This document shows, piece by piece, positions 12,700 to 22,211 of a stretch of 64,000 nt of DNA. Made by a program: the position numbers and the translations under genes. This DNA comes from Anisodus tanguticus (lineage: Eukaryota; Streptophyta; Magnoliopsida; Solanales; Solanaceae). The notes under the pieces are model-generated. The model ran no database searches and had not been told where the DNA came from. It saw only the letters and a list, made by a program, of their open reading frames with translations. The stretch lies in NCBI GenBank assembly GCA_034509755.1, contig CM067555.1, positions 19,976,142 to 20,040,141 of the forward strand, written 5' to 3'. The stretch's first letter is position 1. Each line of letters starts with the position of its first letter.

Positions 12700-13745
12700 C
12701 CTAAGAGGCCTTCCACTGAAGATGTAGTAAACCATTTTAGTATTGTCAAGTCCGGCGCGAGGATGCCATTGGATGACCATAATGATTTGACTTGTGATAT
12801 TGTGGTCAAATCATGCATGGGAAAGAGTTTTGATGTCTTTAGGGGTACACTTAAAAAATTAGAGTTGGAGGATTTCTTTAGGGTAAGCTGTTTTGGGTAT
12901 TTCTTAGAGCTACCAGAAGAAATTGTTGCACGGTTTCCAATGAAAATGATGTATGAGCGTATGAAATGTAGGATTATTTGTACCTTAAAGAATGAGGTTT
13001 GGATAAATTTTTGTGACATGCCGGTTTGTTTTGGCATGAAGGAGTTTGCTATAGTTACTGGCTTGAGATGTTATCCTCATCCTGAGCCTATTCCTATTGT
13101 TATATTAAAGAAGCCAGTTCGGATAGCCAAGCCAGAACTAGCCAAGAAAGGAAAGGGTGCAAAAGGTAAGAAGAAGGATGTTGATTTGTTGGACTTAGTG
13201 GGAAAGAACAACAAAGACAAGAAGTTGCTTGAACATTTGAAGTCCAGAATTGTATCCAGAAAGCACAAGGAGTCTATTTGCTTAGTTTGGTTTTTCCAAA
13301 GTATTCTTTGGGAAAAAGACACAAACCTTAACATACCACTTGATTTGTTTAAACTTACGGAGGACAGAAAGACATTCAACAACTACCCATTAGGTTTTGA
13401 AAGCTATAGGTTGACTGTTGAATATTTGTTGAAAGAATTGAAGCCAACTGTGAAGACGGTCAACATATATGGCTTCTCTTGGGCTTTCATGATGAACTTC
13501 TTCAATATTTTATCTTTTATCTTTTATCTTTTTTGCATTTTAACCATTATTCTAATTTTTGTTGGCATATTTTTTTCTAAGCTTGGGCATTTTAAGCCAT
13601 TCCTCACCTCCAACATCAAGTGAAAGACTACTCCAAAGAACTTTCTTGTCCAAGGATCCTTAGATGGCTGGCTGCCAAGAGCAATACGAAGTTGAGGATT
13701 GATCATTTTAACCCTCATATGGATGCAATAAGCCTCAGTAACACA
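12700..13745 (+). pseudogene. DUF1985 part of a Ulp1-family transposon gene
   Basis: The open frame from 12763 contains the DUF1985 signature (FRVSCFGYFLELPEE, then MKCRIICTLKN, then FGMKEFAIVTGLRCYPH), followed by a lysine-rich loop and YGFSWAFMMNF. A T-rich intron of about 90 bp seems to follow 13500. A second exon from about 13580 continues in another frame (VKDYSKELSCPRILRWLAAK, then LRIDHFNPHMDA). DUF1985 is found almost only in plant Ulp1-type genes carried by transposons, and its role is unknown. The start is uncertain, because the 5' end abuts the LINE. Together with the 14119-15835 part it forms one broken gene. Confidence 0.7.
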
Positions 13746-13779
13746 TTTATATAAAATAAACTTCTATAACCCTGAATAT

Positions 13780-14065
13780 TTTACAAGTAACTAGTTGTTG
13801 TAACAACTTGTCTAATCTTCTGCAACAACCTCTGAATCTATTGCAATAATTTCTATATCTGTTGGAAAATGTCCAACAAGTATAACATATGTTGCAACAA
13901 ATTGCATTATTTGTTACTCTGTTGACTTTTGAATGCTTCACAGCTACAAGTAATTAATTTTTATAACAAGTAACAAATTTGTTGCAACAACCTCTCAATC
14001 TGTTGGACAATGTCCAACAAGAATGACACATGATTCAACAGATCTTATAACTTCTTTTAAATATG
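13780..14065. repeat. GTTGCAACAA repeat cluster in an intron
   Basis: Irregular units of about 20-40 bases are built on TGTTGCAACAA and its half-palindromes (for example ttgttgtaacaactt at 13796 and tgttgcaacaaattg at 13890). The cluster lies between the DUF1985 exons and the next exon, so it occupies an intron. The same motif recurs at 15000-15080, 16010-16450, 18795-19110 and 20170-20820. Confidence 0.7.
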
Positions 14066-14118
14066 TATTGATTTTCATGATTTGACACCATTTTGAAATA
14101 TATACTTTTTTGTTGTAG

Positions 14119-15835
14119 GTTGTGCACTCGTGGTTTGTCCCGACAGTTGAAAAGTTATTGATGGCATTCCTTGTTTCCTTTGTGGCCTTAGAATCTAAGC
14201 ATGATGCTTTGATTGATTAGTTCAAAGTAGAATTAGTTGGAGTGAAAGTCATCACAAGGGAATCAAGTGGTGCTGATGGTGGTGATTGTGCTGGTGTTGG
14301 TGGTGTTGTTGATAGTGCTGGTGTTGGTAATGTTGTAGGTGTTGATGTAGGTGTTGGTGTTGGTGGGGTTGATGATGTTGTGACAGGTGGTAATGGTGTT
14401 AGAGATGATAACAATGGTGATTTTCATGGTAGATTTAGTGGTGGAGTTAGTGGATATACTCAGCTTAGTGGTAGATTTTCTTCTGTTGGGGTCGGTGCCT
14501 TCATGTGCTCGTCAATGCGAAACTTGCAAGAATAGAATGAATGAGTTGATTAAGAAGGTTGAGGAGTTGACCAAGGCTCAAACAGACAATAATGCTCTCA
14601 TCTAGGAGTTGATATCTACGAGGGTGTCAATTCGGCTAAGCAACTTTTAGAGAAATATACTCCTATTGAATTTAGGAAGAAGCGGAGAGCAATTACAAAG
14701 GCACTTGTCAATATTAGCTCAAGAAAATCTGCCCAAAAGAATACTCCTCAACCTTCACCTGCTACTGTTGGGCCAATTGTGTTGAAATACTTAGATATTT
14801 ACAAAATCGTGAATGCTCAAGAGAAGAAAAAGGTTACTGCCAAAATCAATTCCAAAAAGAAGCATGAGCAGTACTCAATGCATTCATTTAGCCCCGATGA
14901 CTTCAAGATGATGACAACTATGGATAAGTGGTGGCTGGACAATTTAAGTCTCAAAAGAATACTTGAGGTATCTATTGCAGCAGATGAAGTATCCGCTGCA
15001 ACAGATCCTTTAGTTGTTGCAACAACTTACACATTTGTTGTAACATATCCTAGATCCGTTGTAACAGATATGTAAGTTGTTGCAGCTGCTCACAGTTTTT
15101 TATATTTTTATTCATATGTTCTTACAACTAGTGACTGGCTATTTTAATTTGTATATGCAATATGTAGATGAAATCATGCTCCTAATGCGTCAGAGATAGA
15201 TCGATTTTTTGGAGCACTACGATTCCAAGGATATAATCTTCGACCTCAACTTCTACAATTATATGTTAAAGACGTAAGAAAAGATGATTGAGGAGAGTAC
15301 AACTTCGAGTGTTGTGCCATTGAAGGAAAGGTTTGCTTCATTTGTGTGGGATGAGATATAGTCAAGTATTGATCGGGCGAAAAATCCATCCAGGTGGCCA
15401 TCCGTGGGTTGGTGCAAAATGGGCCATAACGACCATGAATGTAAATGTCAACCATTTTGTCACTCTAGAGTTCAAGATTGATGAAGAAGTGATAAATATA
15501 TATATGACTATAACATTCCTTGCTATGAAGATGATGTTTTCTTCTGTCATATACAACTCGTGTTAGAATTGTGGCCCAAGTTGATGAAGCAAAGTGGCTT
15601 GTTTAAGCACTTGTCTGAAACGTTGCTCAATGAACAGTGGGAGTTTGATCGCAAAAAGAATATGCCTCGTAATATCTCTAACAGGTTATGTGGTTCATAT
15701 TCTCTTGCATTCATGGAGCAGTTGCTTACCGACAATTGTAAGACAACACTGACGACTCTATTGAACAACAATGCGGTGGAAATGATACAATGGAGATGGG
15801 CAGTGGGTATAGTTGATAAGGTGTTGGAGCCTTGA
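14119..15835 (+). pseudogene. Ulp1 (C48) cysteine protease domain of transposon gene, broken
   Basis: After an acceptor (ttgttgtag, 14118) the segment WFVPTVEKLLMAFLVSFVAL continues the family pattern. A Gly/Val-rich low-complexity stretch (14270-14480) and a charged linker follow. The protease domain begins near 15170 (DEIMLLMRQR). The triad positions can be traced: His in VNVNHFVTLE (about 15452), Asp in YDYNIPCYEDD (about 15505), Cys in RLCGSYSLAF (about 15690). Stops occur at about 14218, 14603, 15195 and 15358, and a one-base shift lies in the TA repeat near 15500. The family removes SUMO-like tags. This copy cannot make a complete enzyme. It ends with TGA at 15833-15835. Confidence 0.75.
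15000..15080. repeat. GTTGCAACAA units after an Ulp1-gene exon
   Basis: Five or so units (tgcaacagatcc, gttgttgcaacaactta, ttgttgtaacatat, gttgtaacagat, gttgttgcagc) lie next to the exon encoding KWWLDN. They probably mark an intron before the protease exons. Confidence 0.6.
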
Positions 15836-16004
15836 ATTTGGGCTATTGAACAATTATTTAAGATTTGTGGTTTTTGGGTTGTTAGACAATTTCTTTTAAG
15901 TTCCTATTTTTTTATGTTATTGGTGAATTGTGTGATGTTGATTAATTATGTAATTTTGTTATATATATGAAAATATATATTTGGTGTTTAGTACTAGTAA
16001 CCTC
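15836..16004. other. 3' flank of Ulp1 gene
   Basis: T-rich DNA with no gene, probably 3'UTR and trailer of the Ulp1 gene before the repeat cluster. Confidence 0.4.
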
Positions 16005-16450
16005 TGAATCAGTATATTAATAAGTTGTTTCAGTAGTTTCAAACAAGTTACTAATCTGTTGCAACTGATTACTAATCAGTTGGTAAAAATCAAATAGTTG
16101 TTGAACTGTTGCAACAGATGAAGAAAGTTGTTGCAGCATATTCATTATCTGTTGCAACAACCTCTGCAACTATTGCAGATGTTGCAACTGATGTATAAAG
16201 TTGTTACAATAGATTTTCTATCTGTTGCATTATATTAAGTAACAACTTAGAAAATCAACTGACTATTTTATTGCAACAGATGTAGCAGTTGTTGCAACAA
16301 ATCCAACATCTATTGCACTTGTTTCAACAAGTAGGAAATTTGTTACAACATATGTCGTATTAGTTGCAACAAGTGTCCCCATTGTTACAACAGGTGACTA
16401 AGGTGTTGCGATAATGTACTTAGTTGTTGCAACAATGTACTTAGTTATAA
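16005..16450. repeat. GTTGCAACAA cluster left of the tandem array
   Basis: About 15-20 diverged copies of tgttgcaacaa/ttgttgcaac with spacers of 15-25 bases (for example ttgttgcagcatattc at 16130 and gttgttgcaacaatgtac at 16426). Several cores are self-complementary. It directly abuts the 172-bp array. Confidence 0.75.
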
Positions 16451-18795
16451 GAACATTTTTACTCTATTGGTCACTGAATACCATTGATTTCAATTATTTA
16501 TCAGTAAATTTGGGTGAATCAAGTATTTCACATCAAATCACTCTTATGATCACTTGTTTTAGTGCATGGTCATGTAGTTGATCATTCGTCCTAACTCAAA
16601 ATACCATCATATTGATTAAGTATCATTTATTTCAATTGTTTATCACTAAATATCATTGATTTCTATTGTTTATCACTAAATTTGGATAAATCAAGTGTTT
16701 CACATTAAATCACTCTTATGATCGCTCGTTTTAGTGCATAGTCATGTAGTATCATCCGTCCTGACTCAAAATACCATCATATTGATTAAGTATCATTGAT
16801 TTCAATTGTTTATCACTAAGTGTCATTGATTTCTATTGTTTATCACTAAATTTGGGTAAATCAAGTGTTTCACATCAAATCACTCTTATGATCACTCGTT
16901 TTAGTGCATAGTCATGTAGTTGATCATCCGTCCTAACTCAAAATACCATCATATTGATTAAGTATAATTGATTTCAATTTTTTTCACTGAATACCATTAA
17001 TTTCAATTGTTTATTGGTAAATTTGGGTGAATCAAGTATTTCACATCAAATTACTCTTATGATCACTCATTTTAGTGCATAGTCATGTAGTTGATCATCC
17101 GTCCTGACTCAAAATACCATCATAGTGATTAGGTATTATTGATTTCAATTGTTTATCACTAAATATCATTGATTTCTATTGTTTATCACTAAATTTGGGT
17201 AAATCAAGTGTTTCACATCAAATCACTCTTATGAAATCGCTCGTTTTAGTGCATAATCAAGTAGTATCATCCGTCATGACTCCAAATACCATCATATTGA
17301 TTAAGTATCATTGATTTCAATTGTTTATCACTAAATGTCATTGATTTCTATTGTTTATCACTAAATTTGGGTAAATTAAGTGTTTCACATCAAATCACTC
17401 TTATGATCACTCGTTTTAGTGCATAGTCATGTAGTTGATCATCCGTCCTGACTCAAAATACCATCATATTGATTAAGTATCACTGAATATCATTGATTTC
17501 AATTGTTTATCAGTAAATTTGGGTGAATCAAGTATTTCACATCAAATCATTCTTATTGATCACTCGTTTTAGTGCATAGTCATGTAGTTGATCATCCGTC
17601 CTGACTCAAAATACCATCATATTGATTAACTATCATTGATTTTAATTGTTTATCACTAAATATTATTGATTTCTATTATTTATCACTAAATTTGGGTAAA
17701 TCAAGTGTTTCATATCAAATCACTCTTATGATCACTCGTTTTAGTGCATAGTCATGTAGTTGATCATCCGTCCTGACTCAAAATACCATCATATTGATTA
17801 AGTATCATTAATTTCAATTGTTTATCACTAAATGTCATTGATTTCTATTGTTTATTATTAAATTTGGGTAAATCAAGTGTTTCATATCAAATCACTCTTA
17901 TTGATCACTCGTTTTAGTGCATAGTCATGTAGTTGATCATCCGTCCTGACTCAAAATGCCACCATATTGATTAAGTATCATTGGTTTCAATTTTTTATCA
18001 CTGAATACCATTAATTTCAATTGTTTATCAGTAAATTTGGGTGAATCAAGTATTTCACATCAAATCACTCTTATGATCACTCGTTTTAGTGCATAGTCAT
18101 GTAGTTGATCATCCGTCCTGACTCAAAATACCATCATATTGATTAAGTATCGTTGATTTCAATTGTTTGTTACTAAATATCATTGATTTCTATTGTTTAT
18201 CACTAAATTTGGGTAAATCGAGTGTTTCACATCAAATCACTCTTATGATCACTCGTTTTAGTGCATATTCATGTAGTTGATCATCCATCCTGACTCAAAA
18301 TACCATCATATTGATTAAGTATCATTGATTTCAATTTTTTATCACTAAATACCATTGATTTCAATTTTTATCACTAAATACCATTGATTTCTATTATTTA
18401 TCACTAAATTTGGGCAAATCAAGTATTTCATCAAATCACTCTTATGATCACTCGTTTTAGTCCATAGTCATGTAGTTGATCATCCGTCCTGACTCAAAAT
18501 ATCATCATATTGATTAAGTACCATTGATTTCAATTATTTTTTAATTAAATACCATTGATTTTTTTTGCTTATCACTAAATCTGGGTGAATCAAATATTTC
18601 AAATTAAATCACTCTTATGATCACTCATTTTAGTGCATAGTCATGTCGTTGATCATTCGTCCTGACTCAAAATACCATCATATTGATTAAGTATCATTGA
18701 TTTCAATTGTTTATTACTAAATACCATTTATTTCTATTATTTATCACTAAATATCATTGATTTTCTTTGTTGATCACTAAAAATGGGTTAATCAA
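16440..18795 (+). repeat. Tandem array, about 13 units of about 172 bp
   Basis: The anchor word cactcttatgat (or a close variant) occurs at about 16539, 16711, 16881, 17052, 17224, 17396, 17549, 17721, 17893, 18066, 18238, 18437 and 18610. Spacing is 170-173 bp except for one 153-bp and one 199-bp step. Each unit holds tttagtgcatagtcatgtag, gatcatccgtcctgactc and two or three copies of a roughly 30-bp subrepeat (cattgatttcaattgtttatcact). The unit length is close to that of nucleosomal plant satellites. No reading frame crosses it. The 153 and 199 steps fit loss or gain of a subrepeat. Confidence 0.9.
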
Positions 18796-19115
18796 GTAGA
18801 ATTTATTGCAACAAGTAACTTAGCTGTCGAACAAGTCATATCACTTGTTGGATAAAACACAACAACTTACCAAGTTGTTGCAACAAGTCATTTCACTTGT
18901 TGGAAAAACTCAAACAACCAATCCAGTTGCTGTAACAAATTGTGTCACTTGTTGGATAAACCCCCAACAAGTAACTTAGTTGCTGCAATAGATTAGATAC
19001 AACTTAAAAACTCTCATTTGTTGTTATATGTTCAACAACTTACTAGTTGCTGCAATAAGGCTTGTCACTTGTTGGAATAACACCAACAAGTAATAAAGTT
19101 GTTGCAACAGATTTC
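18795..19115. repeat. GTTGCAACAA cluster right of the tandem array
   Basis: Units of about 60 bp combine caacaagt(a)actta.ttg.tgcaacaa with ttgtcacttgttgga (for example at 18860-18915, 18920-18975 and 19030-19085), a higher-order arrangement of the motif seen on the other side of the satellite. Confidence 0.7.
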
Positions 19116-19334
19116 TTATTAAAAATTGTTCAGCAATTCATTAACAACATAAATGTCAACAGAACATATATTTGTGATTTTAATAAGATCAACATCTATT
19201 ATAAATCAAGTTCACAAGCACCGACAACAGAGTTTACTGTTACAAGAAAGAACAAAATTAAAATATCTTAAAAACCCAAGTTCACAAACACCAACAAAAG
19301 TAATTACTATTACAAGATAGTTCAAGATTAACAA

Positions 19335-19500
19335 CTATGCAGCAACTCCGGATAGGCATGTAATTTTCTTGTGGCCAACTGTTTTGCATATGGAGCATTT
19401 GTTTTTCCTCGTTGGAAATGATTCTCCGATTCCACGCCTCCTTTTTTTTGTCCACCTTCTTCTCGATTTACTCTGGTCAACATATGGAGAAGGTATTTCT
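19335..19500 (-). pseudogene. MULE-type transposase C-terminus (zinc knuckle)
   Basis: On the minus strand an open stretch ends with TAG at 19335-19337. It encodes a basic segment (SKSRRRWTKKRRRGIGES) and then a CCHC knuckle, CSICKTVGHKKITC (C-x2-C-x4-H-x4-C). A basic stretch followed by such a knuckle is the usual end of plant Mutator-like transposases, where it helps bind DNA. Upstream (towards 19512) the gene is cut by a gypsy LTR fragment, and no catalytic domain was found. It faces the Ulp1 gene, the layout expected for a MULE that carries a Ulp1 gene. A FAR1-type or other knuckle protein is the alternative. Confidence 0.6.
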
Positions 19501-19511
19501 CTATCTAAAAT

Positions 19512-20045
19512 TGTAACGACCCGTCGGTCTTTTAGTGCTAAAAATCTTTATTTACTTATTTGACCCTTCATGTACACTCTTCGTAGGGTTTGTGATGCAC
19601 GGGGATGGGTGGCACGGATCCCGATGTCCATTTATATGAGCTTTGGATGAAAAGCCTAAGTCTGGAAACTTTGAGATGGTTAGTTTGACTCAAAGTTGAC
19701 TTGTGGCTAGATGGGTTCGTTTCTAGGTTCCGTTACTTTCAGTAGTTTCGAAGGGTCATTTATGACTTAGTCGAGTCATCAATTTGCTTTTTGAGGCAAT
19801 CGAATATATTTTGTGGTCTTATTTGTAAGTTTAGATTTTGGTTGTCCCGGACGATTCTTTAGAAAAGTATGTCTTGGCTCAGTTATTTATAAAATCTGAG
19901 AATATGAGTGAGTTTGTAGCACTATTTACCATAGACGAGTATATTTAGTTTGTGTCCGGAGGATTCCGGGAGTGTTTCGGATGTCGGATGGAGGTTTTTG
20001 GCTTTATTTCACTGGTGGTGTCTGGTGTCAACCCATTTACCAGGG
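19512..20045 (+). mobile_element. Ty3-gypsy LTR fragment
   Basis: It starts TGTAACGACCCGTCGGTC, the same terminal motif as the LTR at 2124, and continues with similar LTR text (ggggatgggtggcacggatcccg). No matching 3' terminus (GGTCGTGACA) was found, so it is truncated near 20045. It interrupts the minus-strand transposase remnant. Confidence 0.55.
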
Positions 20046-20169
20046 AAATCAACCCCTATTGTTATTGATTCCCCCATCAATGATGTTCGAGGAACCTGAA
20101 GATATTTTATTTAAAAAATTTTGGTCATATCAGTGCATACCAAACTATAACAAAATGAAATAGATGTAG

Positions 20170-20820
20170 AGGTTGCATCCAACGGATTAGTGAGTTGTTG
20201 CAACAATTGGTAATCTGTTATAACAAGTAGCTTAGTTGTTGCAACAACTCAATAATCTATTGGAGGCAGCTTTAGCTTTTTGGGTTCTTGTTTATCCAAA
20301 CATTGCAGAAGATGTACAACAAATTAGTGAGTTGTTGCAACAACTAACCTACTTGTTGCAACAAATTACCACTCTGCAACAACTCACTAATTTGTTGAAC
20401 ATCTTCTGCAATGTTTGGACGAAACAGAAGCTTGTTCCAACATATTAGTGAGTTTTTGTAACAACTAAGCTACTTGTTACAACAAGTATCGTAGTTGTTG
20501 CAACAACTCACTAATCTGTTGGACATCTTTTGTAGTGTTTGGATGAACCAGAACCCAAAAAGTTGAAGCTTATTCCAACATATTAGTGAGTTGTTGCAAC
20601 AACTAAGCTACTTGTTGCAATGGATTACCAATTGTTGCAACAACTCACTAATCTGTTGGAATAAGCTTCTGTTTCGTCCAAAACATGTAGAAAATGCCTA
20701 ACAGATTATGCAGTTGTTGCAACAATTGCATAATCTATTGTAATTGTTGCAGCAACTATAACATATGATACAACAACTTTAGCACTTGTTGCAACAACTA
20801 AAACTGCTGCTGTAAATTAT
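20170..20820. repeat. Palindromic GTTGTTGCAACAAC cluster with nested inverted repeats
   Basis: Full 14-base palindromes or near copies occur at about 20194, 20237, 20331, 20494, 20594 and 20634. Longer inverted arms surround them: gttctggttcatcc-type and cagaagcttgttcc-type sequences each occur in both orientations (for example 20418-20465 against 20634-20681). The whole cluster can fold on itself in several registers. Confidence 0.75.
20295..20419. repeat. Long hairpin, 45-bp arms
   Basis: The left arm 20295-20339 (starting tccaaacattgcagaagatg) is the inverse complement of the right arm 20375-20419 (ending catcttctgcaatgtttgga), with one mismatch. The loop is about 35 bases and itself contains tgttgcaacaa palindromes. 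Confidence 0.85.
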
Positions 20821-20869
20821 TTGAAAATCAGCAGTTATACCCAGATGAATTATTGAAATAAAAAAGCAT

Positions 20870-21175
20870 TGTTTTACTTACCAAATGAGCGCAAATCATC
20901 AATGAAGTAATTCCTAGTGCTCCACGAACCAAATTTAATCCAAAATTGAGTAAATCGGGTGAATTTTATTTTATTTTCTAAATGAAGAACAATGCTTTAG
21001 GGGAGGGAGAAGACAACAATGGCAGCAGACGAAGAAGAAGAAATAATAATAAGAAGAAACAAGAAGGAGGAGAAGCAGCAACAATGAACAAAGAAGGAAG
21101 AAGGAAGATGAGTGACGTCGATGGGCTAAAGGAGATGTTCACACATTTTTGTTACTTTTTCAGGTAAATTAGGGC
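20870..21175 (-). other. Possible 5' region of the MULE transposase gene
   Basis: On the minus strand there is a pyrimidine-rich CTTCTT leader (21165-20990), then a possible exon with a donor ggtaagtaaa near 20885-20875. The position at the far end from the transposase tail (19335) suggests leader and first exon of the same gene. I saw no conserved domain. The element's right terminus should lie between 21170 and 21350 but was not resolved. Confidence 0.25.
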
Positions 21176-21179
21176 ATTA

Positions 21180-22064
21180 TATTGGTTGGGCCAAAGTGTA
21201 AAACTTAAAATTTGAAGGCAAATTTGAAAATGAGTCAAAACTTATTAATCACTAATTTAATATTTGTCACCTTTACTCAATAAAAAAAACTTAAGTTAGT
21301 CAATTTTAAAACTTTCGTGTCACCTCTAACTAATTCCCCCAAGTTTATGACTGAAACTTTCGAATGGGCCAACCATTTGGATAAGATCCAAACCCAAAGT
21401 AGGATGAAGCTGAGTGAACTTCTACTCTTAAGCTTAACAAAATACAACAATTTAGAGAAAATAAATAATTATTAAGAATGAATATCCAAATAATAACTCC
21501 TTTTTTTTAATACAGAAGATCATATTTTCTTACAAAGAAGAACGAAAACGGTACTCTTAGGTAGTTCTTTGACTTTTTTCTCCACATAAAAACATAAGGT
21601 TTATCAGTAACGATAGTAAATTATAAAATTATATTAAATAAGAAAAAATTTACATAGTCGATATTTATTCTGACACCTAAAAATATATAATATTTTTTTG
21701 ATTTTAAATGATTCATCTAAAATTCCATCAATTGAAACAAAAATGCTCAATTTTTATGACTTAAGGAATTATATATGTACAAATAATACAATATGAACAT
21801 AATTATATTTACCTTCAAACTAATTTGGGTTAAGAACTCAATTTTTTTTTTTTTAAAAGTTAGTACTATATTTTTCATGCATTAGGTCTACCCTTTAGAA
21901 TGCCACGTAAACCTCCAAGTAGGCAATTCCTTTCTCTTCATCTCTTCAATACAGCACTCCCTTCTTTTCAATCTAATCAAATCTAAACCGTTAAATTCTA
22001 ACAAGGTCGACGTTTACGGTCCAGATCTCTCACCAGTAATCCTCAATCGTGCATCCCACCATCC
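21180..22064. other. Intergenic DNA upstream of TDBD gene
   Basis: AT-rich sequence with no coding potential. The part after about 21900 (ccacgtaaacc, pyrimidine-rich stretches) is the likely promoter of the next gene. Confidence 0.4.
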
Positions 22065-22082
22065 TATATATATATATATATA
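22065..22082 (+). promoter_or_regulatory. (TA)9 tract, likely TATA region of TDBD gene
   Basis: A run of TA dinucleotides lies about 30 bases before a pyrimidine-rich segment (tttctattactcttcactttt) that could hold the transcription start. A 5'UTR exon to 22211 follows. No initiator can be proven. Confidence 0.4.
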
Positions 22083-22211
22083 TTTCTATTACTCTTCACT
22101 TTTCATAGATCTCGCCGGTTAACCTTCCACCGCACACTCGCCGGTGAAATACAATTTCTAGTTTTCCGATCAGACTTCGTCGGAGCCGGAATACTGAAAA
22201 TACTCCGATCG

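Noticed and set aside
12477..13037. 186-codon minus-strand frame
   Set aside because: It is antisense to the LINE end and the DUF1985 exon, which have clear family motifs; the minus frame has none.
14217..14414. Pro/Thr-rich minus-strand frame
   Set aside because: It is the complement of the Gly/Val low-complexity stretch of the Ulp1 gene, not a separate protein.
16440..18795. CRISPR-like regular repeats
   Set aside because: The whole 172-bp unit is conserved, with no unique spacers, and the DNA is plant nuclear; this is a tandem array.
20982..21167. Asn/Arg/Lys-rich plus-strand frame
   Set aside because: It is a simple-sequence stretch; the minus strand reads as a CT-rich leader, which fits the context better.
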